Source of the DNA: Planctomycetaceae bacterium
GTDB lineage: Bacteria; Planctomycetota; Planctomycetia; Planctomycetales; Planctomycetaceae
Assembly: GCA_029243145.1 (NCBI GenBank)
Contig: JAQWSQ010000054.1
Location: 1-50,767, forward strand
Reading direction: 5' to 3'
DNA length: 50,767 nucleotides
Part shown: positions 29,721-38,269 of the stretch, piece by piece
Numbering within the stretch: position 1 is the first letter of the stretch
How the letters are laid out: the number at the start of each line of letters is the position of its first letter
The notes under the pieces: model-generated
Databases searched by the model: none
What the model saw: the letters and a program-made list of their open reading frames with translations, nothing else
What the model was told of the DNA's origin: nothing
Position numbers and translations under genes: made by a program

Positions 29721-30848
29721 CTATTGGCAATATCGCTCGATCACTTTCTGATAGAGGGCTGTCCCCAGTTCCAATTGTTTCAGACTGATCCATTCGTCAT
29801 GAGTGTGAGCTTGGGCAATACCCCCTGGCCCACAAACGACAAGATTCTCAAGTTCTGTAAACATCGCACCATCTGTACCGTAGGAAACTGTGCGCGACCG
29901 CTCGGCGCCGGCCAGTTCCAACATTTCTTCGACAAATGGTGACTTCGGGTCGGTATAAACCGCGTCACCTCGAATTTCTTCGACGTACTCCAAGCCATAT
30001 TTTTCCGCCAACTGTTTTACTCTTGAAAACAACTGATCGCTTTCCATTCCTGGCATTGGCCGGAAATAAACCGTGCAGACGCTTTGGGGAGGAGTGATGT
30101 TCACTGCGGGTGTGTGATCGTTAATCCCTATATTCCAGGTGACGGTGGGTGGATCGAATTCGTCGTTTTGCCATTGGGGGGCTGTTTCGGTTTCTTGATA
30201 GATCGCTTGCATTTCCTGCAAAAACGGGATCATGGCAAGATTCGCATTCACGCCGTCTCTGGTACTGGAATGTGCAGCCTTGCCATGAGAAATGACGCGA
30301 AATCCGCCGACTCCTTTGTGGGCATGCACAACGGACAACAAAGTCGGTTCACCTATGATTGCAGGAGTTTGTGAGTTCACCATCTCTCGGTAAAACTGCG
30401 ATCTTGCGACGACATCAGCCGCTCCGGTAAAACCCACCTCTTCATCGGCCGTACAGGTCACATAAATAGGGGCCGACTGTTGCTCCACAGAGACTGACGC
30501 ACAAGCCGCCAAAAAACAGGCCAACGAACCTTTCATATCACAGCTTCCGCGAGCGTAAACTTTCTCATCGCGAATCACAGGTTGAAACGGTCCCGATTCA
30601 ACATCCAACCAATCTTCGGCGGGAACCACATCCGTATGAGCAAAGTATCCAATCCCTTTGCCTCCGTGACCACGCTTGGCAACGACAGAACTTTTGAGCA
30701 CTCCATTCTTATCTTGGTAATCAAGTTTTTCAGTCTCGAACCCCAAGGAGGTGAGACTGTCGGCGACGTAATTGGTGACGGCATCATTACTTGTCGAACT
30801 GACCGAAGGAAAGGAAATCAATTCTTTCAGATAACTTAGAGCATCCAT
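29721..30848 (-). CDS. M20 family metallo-hydrolase (ArgE/DapE-like)
   Basis: A 375-residue cytoplasmic zinc hydrolase of the M20 family, closest in layout to acetylornithine deacetylase or succinyl-diaminopimelate desuccinylase. Metal ligands and catalytic residues can be seen in order: AHTDVVP (His), GSCDMKGSLA (Asp), TADEEVG (catalytic and bridging Glu), GEPTLLS (Glu) and AHTHDEW (His near residue 350). The inserted lid/dimerisation domain (about 175-290) contains GKAAHSSTRDGVNAN. Substrate choice (acetylornithine, diaminopimelate or a dipeptide) cannot be settled by eye. No arginine or lysine biosynthesis genes are nearby. Confidence 0.88.
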   Translation of the reverse strand: MDALSYLKELISFPSVSSTSNDAVTNYVADSLTSLGFETEKLDYQDKNGVLKSSVVAKRGHGGKGIGYFAHTDVVPAEDWLDVESGPFQPVIRDEKVYARGSCDMKGSLACFLAACASVSVEQQSAPIYVTCTADEEVGFTGAADVVARSQFYREMVNSQTPAIIGEPTLLSVVHAHKGVGGFRVISHGKAAHSSTRDGVNANLAMIPFLQEMQAIYQETETAPQWQNDEFDPPTVTWNIGINDHTPAVNITPPQSVCTVYFRPMPGMESDQLFSRVKQLAEKYGLEYVEEIRGDAVYTDPKSPFVEEMLELAGAERSRTVSYGTDGAMFTELENLVVCGPGGIAQAHTHDEWISLKQLELGTALYQKVIERYCQ

Positions 30849-31325
30849 AGCATTTCGAATTTCAGTTGGAATTCATGACTTTGACCAAGAGCACACATCT
30901 CATTAGATAATGGCTTCCAATGGGATGTGCTCACATGCTGCCCGACAAGACATCACTGCTTGCGGTTTCAATGTAACAACTATTTTTGGGCTCCGCATCG
31001 ACTCTCCGAATCGAGGAAAGAGGTCAAATCGAACCATTCGCCAAACGCAAAGATGGACCACAAATTGCCGAGCATTCCCATAAATAGAACAATGGTCCAC
31101 TCCGACAAGAGGCATCGCATTCCTCTCATTCTACCTATTCACACAATATGGATCGGTATATTCGTTACAAAGTCTCATAAAACCAAGGATTTGGAAAAAG
31201 AGTTGTAATCGCCACAACCGATACAGTTTGTACGACCGTATTCCGTACGGTTTCGGAAACAGCATTTGTAACCTGCTTCCGATGTCAGTAAGTCCTGAAA
31301 TCATGTGTCCAACAGGATTGTAAGA
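30849..31325. other. intergenic region upstream of the BBP7 gene
   Basis: About 475 bases between divergent genes. No RNA gene, terminator or strong promoter stands out; frames open here lack coding character. Confidence 0.4.
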
Positions 31326-32651
31326 ATGGCGATTCAAATCCTCCGCAGTTTCCTGTGCATTGCTTGTCTTTGCTCAACAGGTGTCGGGTTTGCTCAGTCT
31401 CCCCAATGGGGTGCTGGTGCAGGTGCGACTTATCAGACTCCGTATCCCCCTTCACAGGGATATGCACCGTCGGGTTACGCACAATTTCAGGGGCCACCTC
31501 CGGGGCTTATGCCGACGAACTACGAACAACCTCTTCCTGGTTCTCGTGAAGCCATTGCAAACGGGATGTTTCTCCCCGATCAACAGGTATTCCCAACCGA
31601 TGTCGGGAATCAGGATCGGGCACTCGATAAGTACTTCCGCCGCATCTTTGACCGGACTTGGATTCGCATAGAGGCATTGCACTGGGACATAGATAATCCT
31701 CATCGAAACACGCTGGGGGCCGACCCCATCATCGACGTCACTGGTAATCCGACTGACCCCACAGTTCTGCAGCCAGTATTTGATTCCACTGGGACATTGA
31801 TTGGTGAGGGTTTCACACCAATATTGCCTGACTTCAGTTTCAACGACAACAATGGAATTCGTGGAACATTCGGACGAGAAGACTCTTGGGGATCGTTTCA
31901 GCTCAGCTTCATGGGCTTAGAAGAATCCAGTGAATCTGCCAACTTCAATGAATTTCTACTCGCCCCTGAGTCCTATATCACGACGACACTGGATATTAAT
32001 GGGGCACTTTCAAATGCCGCCGTCCTGTTTGATGAATACTATGGAGTCAGTTATCAGACAAGTCTCTTTGCCGCAAACTCTGAATTCCGTGTCAACATGG
32101 GACAATGGCCCTCTGGCATTGTGTTGCAATACATCGCCGGTGCAAACTTCACGCAATTGCACGATAACATGCGAATCAACGGCGGTTATAGTAACCAAGG
32201 TACAGAAGTGTTATTAGAATCAGAGATTCAGTCAGACATCAAAAATAATATGTTCGGGCCGGTCATCGGTTTGAATCTGGAAGCAGAAGCACCATACGGA
32301 TTCTCGTTCGGTGTCACACCAAAAGCCATTTTGAGTATCAACCAGATACGATACAATGTGACGACACGGGACCTCACTGCGATTGGCGACTCTGTCAAGC
32401 ATAAGGAAAACGATTATGAGCTTTCGCCCATCCTCAATCTCTCGGTCTATGCGAAAAAGACAATCAACGAACACCTCTCGGTTTATGCGAGTTGGGATGT
32501 CAGTTGGCTGACGCGAGTGGCTCAAGCTTCCAACTCCATCGACTACAATGACAACACCAACACTCCGCAAACAGACCTGGGTATCAACAAAACCCTGAAC
32601 GGATTCCGCACCGGTGGCATCACAGTGGGTGGAGAGATACTGTTGTACTAA
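31326..32651 (+). CDS. BBP7 family outer-membrane beta-barrel protein
   Basis: A 441-residue protein of the planctomycete BBP7 family (PF07585). Signal peptide in residues about 5-24 (RSFLCIACLCSTGVGFAQS). After a Pro/Gln/Tyr-rich stretch, the sequence shows alternating hydrophobic strands, for example FGREDSWGSFQLSFMGLEE, FGPVIGLNLEAEAPYGFSFG, and it closes with FRTGGITVGGEILLY, a C-terminal strand ending in an aromatic residue as in many barrels. It probably sits in the outer membrane; its role is unknown. The ATG at 31326 places the signal peptide correctly. A bidirectional terminator follows. Confidence 0.85.
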   Translation: MAIQILRSFLCIACLCSTGVGFAQSPQWGAGAGATYQTPYPPSQGYAPSGYAQFQGPPPGLMPTNYEQPLPGSREAIANGMFLPDQQVFPTDVGNQDRALDKYFRRIFDRTWIRIEALHWDIDNPHRNTLGADPIIDVTGNPTDPTVLQPVFDSTGTLIGEGFTPILPDFSFNDNNGIRGTFGREDSWGSFQLSFMGLEESSESANFNEFLLAPESYITTTLDINGALSNAAVLFDEYYGVSYQTSLFAANSEFRVNMGQWPSGIVLQYIAGANFTQLHDNMRINGGYSNQGTEVLLESEIQSDIKNNMFGPVIGLNLEAEAPYGFSFGVTPKAILSINQIRYNVTTRDLTAIGDSVKHKENDYELSPILNLSVYAKKTINEHLSVYASWDVSWLTRVAQASNSIDYNDNTNTPQTDLGINKTLNGFRTGGITVGGEILLY

Positions 32652-32696
32652 GAAAACATCTCAGGATTTCCAGACGATCCCACTCAGAGAACGAAA

Positions 32697-32732
32697 AAAA
32701 GTCCGTCATTGAATTTTCACTGACGGACTTTT
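32697..32732. terminator. bidirectional intrinsic terminator
   Basis: A perfect 12-bp stem AAAAGTCCGTCA (32697-32708) with TGACGGACTTTT (32721-32732), lying between two convergent genes. The minus-strand reading gives seven T residues, the plus-strand reading four. Confidence 0.85.
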
Positions 32733-32757
32733 GCATTTGTATCGAAGATAAAACGCT

Positions 32758-34461
32758 CTATGGAAGAACCACGGGAGTCGGCTCACCATCGACTTGCAAT
32801 GTCCCCGTCCCAATCAAGCCTAATACAACATCAATGCGATTGGCATAAGTGATAAACGAGCTACCAGCAAATAATAACCCAACAGGGTTACGTCCATCAC
32901 GCGTCACGACTAATGATCCCGAGTCTCCACCTGCCGAAAACGAACCAAAGAAATTATTATCAGTGATAATTCCAATCTGGTTCATGTAACGCGCGAGTAT
33001 AGGATCCCCGTCAATATCTTCTCCGACAGCGATGTTGACATTAATCGATGTAATATTCACCAGACCTGTTGTAAATTCAGTCGTTCTGCCGTACTTCATT
33101 ACTTCGAGGCCAAAGGAGGGAAGCATCGTTTCTTCTTTAGGAACTCCATAACCGTTACAGGGTGTCGCAGTCGACATAAACAGTGGTGATGTCGAAGCAA
33201 TGGCAGCATCAATGAAGTTACGATCATCCTGAGTTGTGATGATCGTATTACTAAAATCGACCAAGCTACCAACCACACTGTCTGGGGCAAACGTACAATT
33301 AAAATCAATCGGGCCAGGCTGGATCACTAAGTCGCCAATAGTTGCAGCACCGTTATCTGCCAGAACGTGGGAGTTGCTGAGAATATATTTGTCGTCATTA
33401 TCAAGCGTATCTTCGAGACGACAACCAAGCGTTCCCGTCGCACACAAATTCACTTCACGGTTCCAACCAGAGACACCAATCGGTATAGGTCGTTCAAACA
33501 CACGTGTAGGATCGTCAAAACAAAACCCTGATTCTGGATGGACCGGAAAACCGACCGTTCCGAGTGGACCCTGTAATTCTGCTACATCCTGAACCAACAC
33601 TTGTACGGGGACTCCGTCCAGTTGATCAGGAATCAATTTTTTCTGTGCAAAATTTGTCACAAACACAGTTAAACCCGCACTACCATCTAAGGCCCATCCA
33701 GCACCGACAGCGTGAACTCCAGCCACATCAAACAGTTTGTCTGACCATTCATCTTTGACGGCGGTGGCTTTGGCAACTTCAGCAGCCGTCGGTACACGAG
33801 GACGAGGGGTAAAATTTCCTCCCCTTGCAACGGGTGCTCGAGGTTCATCAGAGGCAACCGGTTCACCACCAGCAATGGGATCGGGTTCTGGTTGAATGTT
33901 GCTGGTATCAGATCCTGCTTGATTTCCACTTGTGCCGACGCCTCGCATTGGGAACGGCAATCCGGCCTGCTGTTGGATTTTCGCCTCTGTTTTGGCAATC
34001 GTGGGCTCTGCCTGAGTCCCCAACTCAAAGATCTTGGCGGTGAGTTCAAACGTGTCAATCGGATCGGATTTCGGTTTCACCAAAGTTTCAAAGCGAATCC
34101 CTTTGTAAGAAACTGATTGATTGGCCTTGAGAGTTTGCCCAGACTTGAGAACAGTCAGGAATGCCTTGCCGTCTTTGGCGAATCGACCATCATGCTGTTT
34201 GAGAACAAAGCTCTCCACTCCGGTTTTCTCAATCGTCAGCAGCAGCGGACCATTCAATGCTTCTGCAGACTGATTTTTGAGAGTGATCTCAAGTCGATAT
34301 TCGTTCCCTCTCGACTCTCGCAGCGGAGCCTGATCAATCTGAAGCTTTGCTGTCACTTCTTTGCCTCGGTGAATTTCCGGCTCGTCAGCATAAGTCGCAC
34401 TGACAAAAGATAGCACCACTCCGAGTGTACAGACAGAACGCATGATTCTGAGGTGAGACAT
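32758..34461 (-). CDS. secreted trypsin-like serine protease with N-terminal beta domain
   Basis: A 567-residue exported protein. Signal peptide SVCTLGVVLSFVSATYA, cleaved near residue 26. Residues about 30-150 look like a CARDB-like beta domain (EYRLEITLKNQSAEALNGPLLLTI). A Pro/Ser/Gly linker follows, then a trypsin-fold protease: His in SNSHVLADN, likely Asp in RNFIDAAIAS and nucleophile Ser in GGDSGSLVV (about residue 515). The SNSHVLA spelling instead of TAAHC resembles bacterial proteases grouped with plant NAL1. The start at 34461 is chosen for the signal peptide; a longer frame begins at 34512. The substrate is unknown. A good promoter lies at 34560-34589. Confidence 0.8.
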   Translation of the reverse strand: MSHLRIMRSVCTLGVVLSFVSATYADEPEIHRGKEVTAKLQIDQAPLRESRGNEYRLEITLKNQSAEALNGPLLLTIEKTGVESFVLKQHDGRFAKDGKAFLTVLKSGQTLKANQSVSYKGIRFETLVKPKSDPIDTFELTAKIFELGTQAEPTIAKTEAKIQQQAGLPFPMRGVGTSGNQAGSDTSNIQPEPDPIAGGEPVASDEPRAPVARGGNFTPRPRVPTAAEVAKATAVKDEWSDKLFDVAGVHAVGAGWALDGSAGLTVFVTNFAQKKLIPDQLDGVPVQVLVQDVAELQGPLGTVGFPVHPESGFCFDDPTRVFERPIPIGVSGWNREVNLCATGTLGCRLEDTLDNDDKYILSNSHVLADNGAATIGDLVIQPGPIDFNCTFAPDSVVGSLVDFSNTIITTQDDRNFIDAAIASTSPLFMSTATPCNGYGVPKEETMLPSFGLEVMKYGRTTEFTTGLVNITSINVNIAVGEDIDGDPILARYMNQIGIITDNNFFGSFSAGGDSGSLVVTRDGRNPVGLLFAGSSFITYANRIDVVLGLIGTGTLQVDGEPTPVVLP

Positions 34462-34559
34462 ATCGAGATCCACTCTAGAAAAGAATCTTAAACGATTAGG
34501 GCGTAAACCCACAAAACAGGTAAAAGAGGCAACTTACCTAATATACTCTATCTGCTCTA

Positions 34560-34589
34560 CAAATACCCTGACACCCCATCGGATGTCAA
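34560..34589 (-). promoter_or_regulatory. candidate promoter of the secreted protease gene
   Basis: On the minus strand TTGACA (34589-34584), an 18-base spacer and TATTTG (34565-34560), about 100 bases before the start codon. The -10 hexamer and spacer are the same as in the DAHP synthase promoter. Confidence 0.45.
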
Positions 34590-34731
34590 CAATTTTCATT
34601 GTGACTCACACAGCAAGGGGAATGTTACGATTTTAGGAATTATACCACCTGACACTGGCGACCGGTATTTCTCTGTGATTCCAGTACCATGAAACATCAG
34701 AGCCATTCGAGTGGGAAACCCCATCTCGCAT

Positions 34732-34760
34732 AAAAAAAGCCCCTGCATTAGCAGAGGCTT
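34732..34760 (-). terminator. intrinsic terminator of the Gly/Gln-repeat gene
   Basis: Minus-strand hairpin AAGCCTCTGC (34760-34751), TAAT loop, GCAGGGGCTT, then seven T residues. It lies 32 bases after the stop codon of the gene ending at 34792. Confidence 0.85.
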
Positions 34761-34791
34761 GAAACACTCAACAGTTGTCACAGCCTCAGAA

Positions 34792-35685
34792 TTACTGCCG
34801 AAAGCTCTCGCGGCTGTAATAAGGATCGACGTCTTCTTTCTTCCCGTCCGCTTCGGCATCACGCCGATCATCGGCTTGTTTTTTGGCAAACACAAGCAGC
34901 TTTTGAGCAGTCACCAGATCACTCTGAGTGAAGTAAGAGGTGGTTCGACCACCGAAGTGGGCCTCTTGCTTGTTTGCCATCTGCTGAAAACTCAATCCAT
35001 CAGTCAGATACCAAGCGGCTGCTTGAGCGGCACGTTCGGAAACTTGTCCAGTACCAACGATGCTTAAAAGTTCGTACAAAGTCGCATTATTGATGACTTT
35101 TTCAGCAGGAACCAGTGTGTATTTCATCGTTTTGGTAGGAGATTTTTTTCCATGTTCCAAGCAGACAGTGTTCAGGTTCAATCGAACACGGTGTTGAGGA
35201 GGGACAGAGAAAAATCCTCCTCCGCCACCTTGTTGGCCGCCTTGACCGCCACCAACGCCTTGGTTTTGTCCGCCCTGCTGTCCACCTTGCTGTCCACCCT
35301 GTTGGCCACCCTGACCACCAAAGCCACCGCCTTGACCACCACCACCGAATTGCTTCAGGTTTTGGACGGCGACGATTGTGCGAGGAAGTTTGACAGAAAC
35401 GGGCTTATCAGATTTGTTTTCAACAAAGATATATCCATGATGCTCGTTGTGAGGCACGACGAAGGCATCAATATCGCCTTCTTCCATCGCCTTGAACAGT
35501 TCCACTTTTTCGACCGTGGGATCGAAGCTGGGACGAAGAATGGTTCTCACCCGAGTCGACTTCCCGTCGCGGCTCTCTTTATCCGCAGACGTTTCAGCCG
35601 CGTTCACACTGACAGAAACGATCAATCCGGCACTCAATACGACGGAAAGTGTCGTCAAAATGCGTCTCGTCTTGAGAAAACTCAT
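34792..35685 (-). CDS. secreted protein with Gly/Gln-rich repeat
   Basis: A 297-residue exported protein. The signal peptide ILTTLSVVLSAGLIVSVSVNA ends near residue 30. The N-terminal domain (about 45-120) is followed by a low-complexity stretch with three tandem GGQQ units (12-base DNA repeats near 35270-35316), then a second domain with PPQHRVRLNLNTVCLEHG and helices such as ERAAQAAAWYLTDGLSFQQM. Flexible Gly/Gln linkers of this kind are common in planctomycete secreted proteins. AAAGGA lies about nine bases before the ATG at 35685. Function unknown; no family recognised. Confidence 0.75.
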   Translation of the reverse strand: MSFLKTRRILTTLSVVLSAGLIVSVSVNAAETSADKESRDGKSTRVRTILRPSFDPTVEKVELFKAMEEGDIDAFVVPHNEHHGYIFVENKSDKPVSVKLPRTIVAVQNLKQFGGGGQGGGFGGQGGQQGGQQGGQQGGQNQGVGGGQGGQQGGGGGFFSVPPQHRVRLNLNTVCLEHGKKSPTKTMKYTLVPAEKVINNATLYELLSIVGTGQVSERAAQAAAWYLTDGLSFQQMANKQEAHFGGRTTSYFTQSDLVTAQKLLVFAKKQADDRRDAEADGKKEDVDPYYSRESFRQ

Positions 35686-36284
35686 AGTCTGTGGTCCTTT
35701 CGCGAGGGTGAAGTCTCGCTCATTCGCTTCGAGTCTATATGGTTCGGAATATAGAGAAAGTCGTGAGAATTCACGTTTCAAACCGAAACCAAAATAGATT
35801 ACTAAATGTGCAGCACATATCAGCGACCTGAGATGCAGTATCTATCATATCGCACATGCTCGCATACTCACAACAAAAAGTTTACTAAGTTGCGTAGTTT
35901 TTGCACCGGATCATTGGCAATGACCCTGCCTTAACCGTTACAGATGGAACACTTCAGCCAATTATGAGCTGATCGAGTTCATAATTGGTCCGATATGTGG
36001 CCCATTCACGTGTGGTCGAACCGCATCCGAGAATCCCCCTCCGTAGCAGCCCTGGTAATCTGGGGGCTTTTTTCAGTGTCTACAGGTAAAGTCCTGTGCC
36101 GGCTGTAATTTTGGCCGTCTCTATTGAGATTAGCCCAGTTCTGTGACGATAACATCCCGTGGAGACGCCTTGACTTAGAGCGCGTGCGACAAGAACGCCG
36201 TGTCCTTAAAGCCAACTCCGCAGGTGGGGTTTTCAGCGTCTACCGATCTCGACACATCCTACAACAACAGATGCAACCACGACG
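35686..36284. other. hairpin-rich intergenic region
   Basis: About 600 bases between divergent genes. Visible structure: a perfect 10-bp inverted repeat (CCAATTATGA 35958-35967 with TCATAATTGG 35979-35988); a terminator-like hairpin AGCCC...GGGCT followed by six T (36048-36073); and a second weaker one (AACTCC...GGGGTTTT) ending near 36234. Both hairpins are followed by the same sequence, TTTTCAGYGTCTAC. A further pairing CGTCTC...GAGACG (about 36115-36163) lies between them. Possibly a small RNA; see findings. Confidence 0.45.
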
Positions 36285-37034
36285 ATGAACTCTTTGATCT
36301 CAAAACGCATGGGTCACTCCATCACGGCCGTTCTGATTCTGGCCTTGGTGCTTAGTCTCTCCGGTTGTGCTTTACCTGACACTCTTTCGGCATGGAAACA
36401 AACTCCAAAGCCCGAGAATTTCCAGATCAATTATATGATGCAGAATGCCTCCCGAGAGTTGGACCCTTGGTCTTCATTCTCGGAGCAGGGACTTCAAGCA
36501 GCAAGTTGGTCATCAGACAATCTCACCAGTGCAACGGCCAAAAAACCGGTCGAGTTGAAAATTGAGTTCCCCCATCCCGCTGCCAACAGCGAGACCGCCT
36601 TGGTGACATTGTCCATTTTCTCTCAGCCACTCCCCCCGGAAGAATTCCAACCACAAAAATCACGATATTGGATGTCTCGTTATTGGCCCCAGTGGCCAAC
36701 GAGCCGGAAGGACTTTATTCGCCCGATTCCTGATGAAGTGATGACGCTGGAAATCTCTCATGACGAGTTCGAGCAATTGATGAGTGAGTTAAATCGGGAA
36801 CAGTATCTGGACGAGAATACGAAAGGTCATCCTGCGCAAGTACCGGCATCACTTTCGATTTTCCGTAACGAACATGAGATCCGCAGTACCCGGGAAGTGG
36901 CGCCTCAGTTGAATGAACTGATTCGTAAAACTTATCAGGATGGAACCCAAATTCTGGGAACCCATCACGACGCTGGACCGAGCGTGCTGCAAACATCTGG
37001 CCTGTCGGCACCGAAGCCACTCATCCTTGAGTAA
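36285..37034 (+). CDS. putative lipoprotein, unknown function
   Basis: A 249-residue protein with a lipoprotein signal: basic start, hydrophobic ITAVLILALVLSLSG and lipobox LSGC (Cys at about residue 28). A possible alternative start is the Met at residue 9. The mature part has alternating charged/beta-like segments (KPVELKIEFPHPAANSETALVTLSIF) and an aromatic-rich loop (RYWMSRYWPQWP). I recognise no family. It ends seven bases from the 3' end of the convergent DAHP synthase gene, with no terminator visible between them. Confidence 0.7.
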   Translation: MNSLISKRMGHSITAVLILALVLSLSGCALPDTLSAWKQTPKPENFQINYMMQNASRELDPWSSFSEQGLQAASWSSDNLTSATAKKPVELKIEFPHPAANSETALVTLSIFSQPLPPEEFQPQKSRYWMSRYWPQWPTSRKDFIRPIPDEVMTLEISHDEFEQLMSELNREQYLDENTKGHPAQVPASLSIFRNEHEIRSTREVAPQLNELIRKTYQDGTQILGTHHDAGPSVLQTSGLSAPKPLILE

Positions 37035-37041
37035 CACGTGA

Positions 37042-38058
37042 TCAACCGACTCCCACGTTCATCGCAGAAGCAATCCGCTGACACAATTCCATGGTTTCCA
37101 CAAAGGTGTCTGGATCGAGAGATTGGGCACCATCGCTGAGGGCTTCTGAGGGTTCAGGATGCACCTCAACAATTAAACCATCTGCTCCCGCTGCGATTGC
37201 CGCTGCACACATTGCCGGCACAAGAGACGCCTTTCCTGTGCCATGACTGGGATCGATCACAACCGGCAAATGTGTTCGTTCGTGGAGAAAAGGAATAGAC
37301 GCGAGAGGCAACGTGAACCGAGTGTGAGATTCGAAGGTGCGAACCCCTCGTTCGCAAAGCGCCACTCGCTGGTTGCCCGCATCCAGAATATATTCCGCGG
37401 CCAATAAGAATTCATCCATCGTCGCCGACATTCCCCGTTTCAGCAGAATGACTTTATCAGTCTCTCCGACAGCCTGGAGAAGCTGGTAATTCTGCATGTT
37501 ACGTGCACCAATTTGTAGAACATCAGCGTATTTGGCAACCAAAGCGACATCGGACGGAGTCATCACCTCTGTGACGACTGCCAAACCGGTTTCTTCACGC
37601 GCTGCTGCAAGAAGTTTCAAACCCTCTTCTTTTAAACCTTGGAAAGCATAAGGACTGGTTCTCGGCTTGAACGCACCGCCTCGCAAACCCGTTGCTCCAG
37701 CCGCTTTGACTCGACGAGCCGAGTCCAGAATTTGTTCCTCCGACTCAACCGAGCAAGGCCCGGCAATGACTCCGACATGACCTCCTCCCAACGTCAGGTC
37801 ATGAGTCTTCAGGACTGTTGGTTCGGACTTCGCTTCGAGGCTCGCGATTTTATACGGAGCCAGAATCGGAACCACTTTTTCGACTCCCGGTAAACTCGAA
37901 AGGGTCTCCTGATGACCGTTTCGTTCATCGCCGATGGCGGCCACAACTGTCCTTTCATCTCCCACGATGACATTCGAGCGTAACCCCAGAGAGTCCACTT
38001 TTTTCACAACGACAGCCACCATTTCCGAAGTGGCTTCTTTTTTGAGCACAACAATCAT
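37042..38058 (-). CDS. aroF: 3-deoxy-7-phosphoheptulonate (DAHP) synthase, type I-beta
   Basis: Catalyses the first step of the shikimate pathway: phosphoenolpyruvate plus erythrose 4-phosphate to DAHP, feeding Phe, Tyr and Trp synthesis. An N-terminal ferredoxin-like regulatory domain (MIVVLKKEATSEM, then VVAAIGDERNG, typical of type I-beta enzymes) precedes the TIM barrel: IAGPCSVES, GATGLRGGAFKPRTSPYAFQG, LQIGARNMQNY, LLKRGMSATMDEF and VIDPSHGTGK with metal-binding His. 338 residues, normal. The ATG at 38058 has GGTGA six bases upstream and gives the usual N terminus; a TTG at 38070 would add four residues. Upstream lies a leader peptide and attenuator, so expression probably responds to aromatic amino acids. 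No other aro genes are in the window. Confidence 0.95.
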   Translation of the reverse strand: MIVVLKKEATSEMVAVVVKKVDSLGLRSNVIVGDERTVVAAIGDERNGHQETLSSLPGVEKVVPILAPYKIASLEAKSEPTVLKTHDLTLGGGHVGVIAGPCSVESEEQILDSARRVKAAGATGLRGGAFKPRTSPYAFQGLKEEGLKLLAAAREETGLAVVTEVMTPSDVALVAKYADVLQIGARNMQNYQLLQAVGETDKVILLKRGMSATMDEFLLAAEYILDAGNQRVALCERGVRTFESHTRFTLPLASIPFLHERTHLPVVIDPSHGTGKASLVPAMCAAAIAAGADGLIVEVHPEPSEALSDGAQSLDPDTFVETMELCQRIASAMNVGVG

Positions 38059-38081
38059 AATTTTCACCAATCTGAATTCAT

Positions 38082-38148
38082 AAAAAAAACCCTGAAACCA
38101 TCAATGGCTTCAGGGGAGTTAAAATCACGTGATTGTCCTGAAACCATT
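38082..38148 (-). promoter_or_regulatory. transcription attenuator of the DAHP synthase gene (mutually exclusive hairpins)
   Basis: Reading the minus strand there are three segments. Segment 2, AATGGTTTCAGG (38148-38137), overlaps the stop codon of the leader peptide. Segment 3, CCTGAAGCCATT (38114-38103). Segment 4, ATGGTTTCAGGG (38101-38090), then eight T residues (38089-38082). Segments 2 and 3 pair over 12 positions (one G-U), giving an antiterminator. Segments 3 and 4 pair as CCCTGAAGCCA with TGGTTTCAGGG (11 bp, TTGA loop), giving an intrinsic terminator. Because both use segment 3, they exclude each other. A ribosome stalled in the aromatic codons would leave segment 2 free; a ribosome reaching the stop would cover it. 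Confidence 0.85.
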
Positions 38149-38239
38149 ATTTCATGGGATATCCACCAAAATAGAAAAGCTCTGCAAAACCGAATTTCGG
38201 TTGAGAGAGAGTCCATTTGTACAAAGTCGATAAGGTCAT
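38147..38239 (-). CDS. aromatic-rich attenuation leader peptide, 30 aa
   Basis: A 30-codon ORF (ATG at 38239-38237, TAA at 38149-38147) in the mRNA leader of the DAHP synthase gene. It contains 4 Phe, 3 Tyr and 1 Trp codons, mostly in the second half: KFGF at residues 15-18 and LFYFGGY at 21-27. Eight of 30 aromatic residues is far above the usual frequency, and the cluster stands 15-30 bases upstream of attenuator segment 2, as in pheA-type leaders. There is no strong Shine-Dalgarno site (GTGAATTTC precedes the ATG), the main weakness of this call. Confidence 0.8.
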   Translation of the reverse strand: MTLSTLYKWTLSQPKFGFAELFYFGGYPMK

Positions 38240-38269
38240 GAAATTCACAATAATTCAGGAATGATAAAC

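Noticed and set aside
36005..36240. tRNA, tmRNA, RNase P or 6S RNA in the hairpin-rich gap
   Set aside because: A GGTTCGA-like string occurs, but no acceptor or T-stem pairing can be built around it, and the core motifs of tmRNA and RNase P RNA are absent. 6S RNA could not be confirmed.
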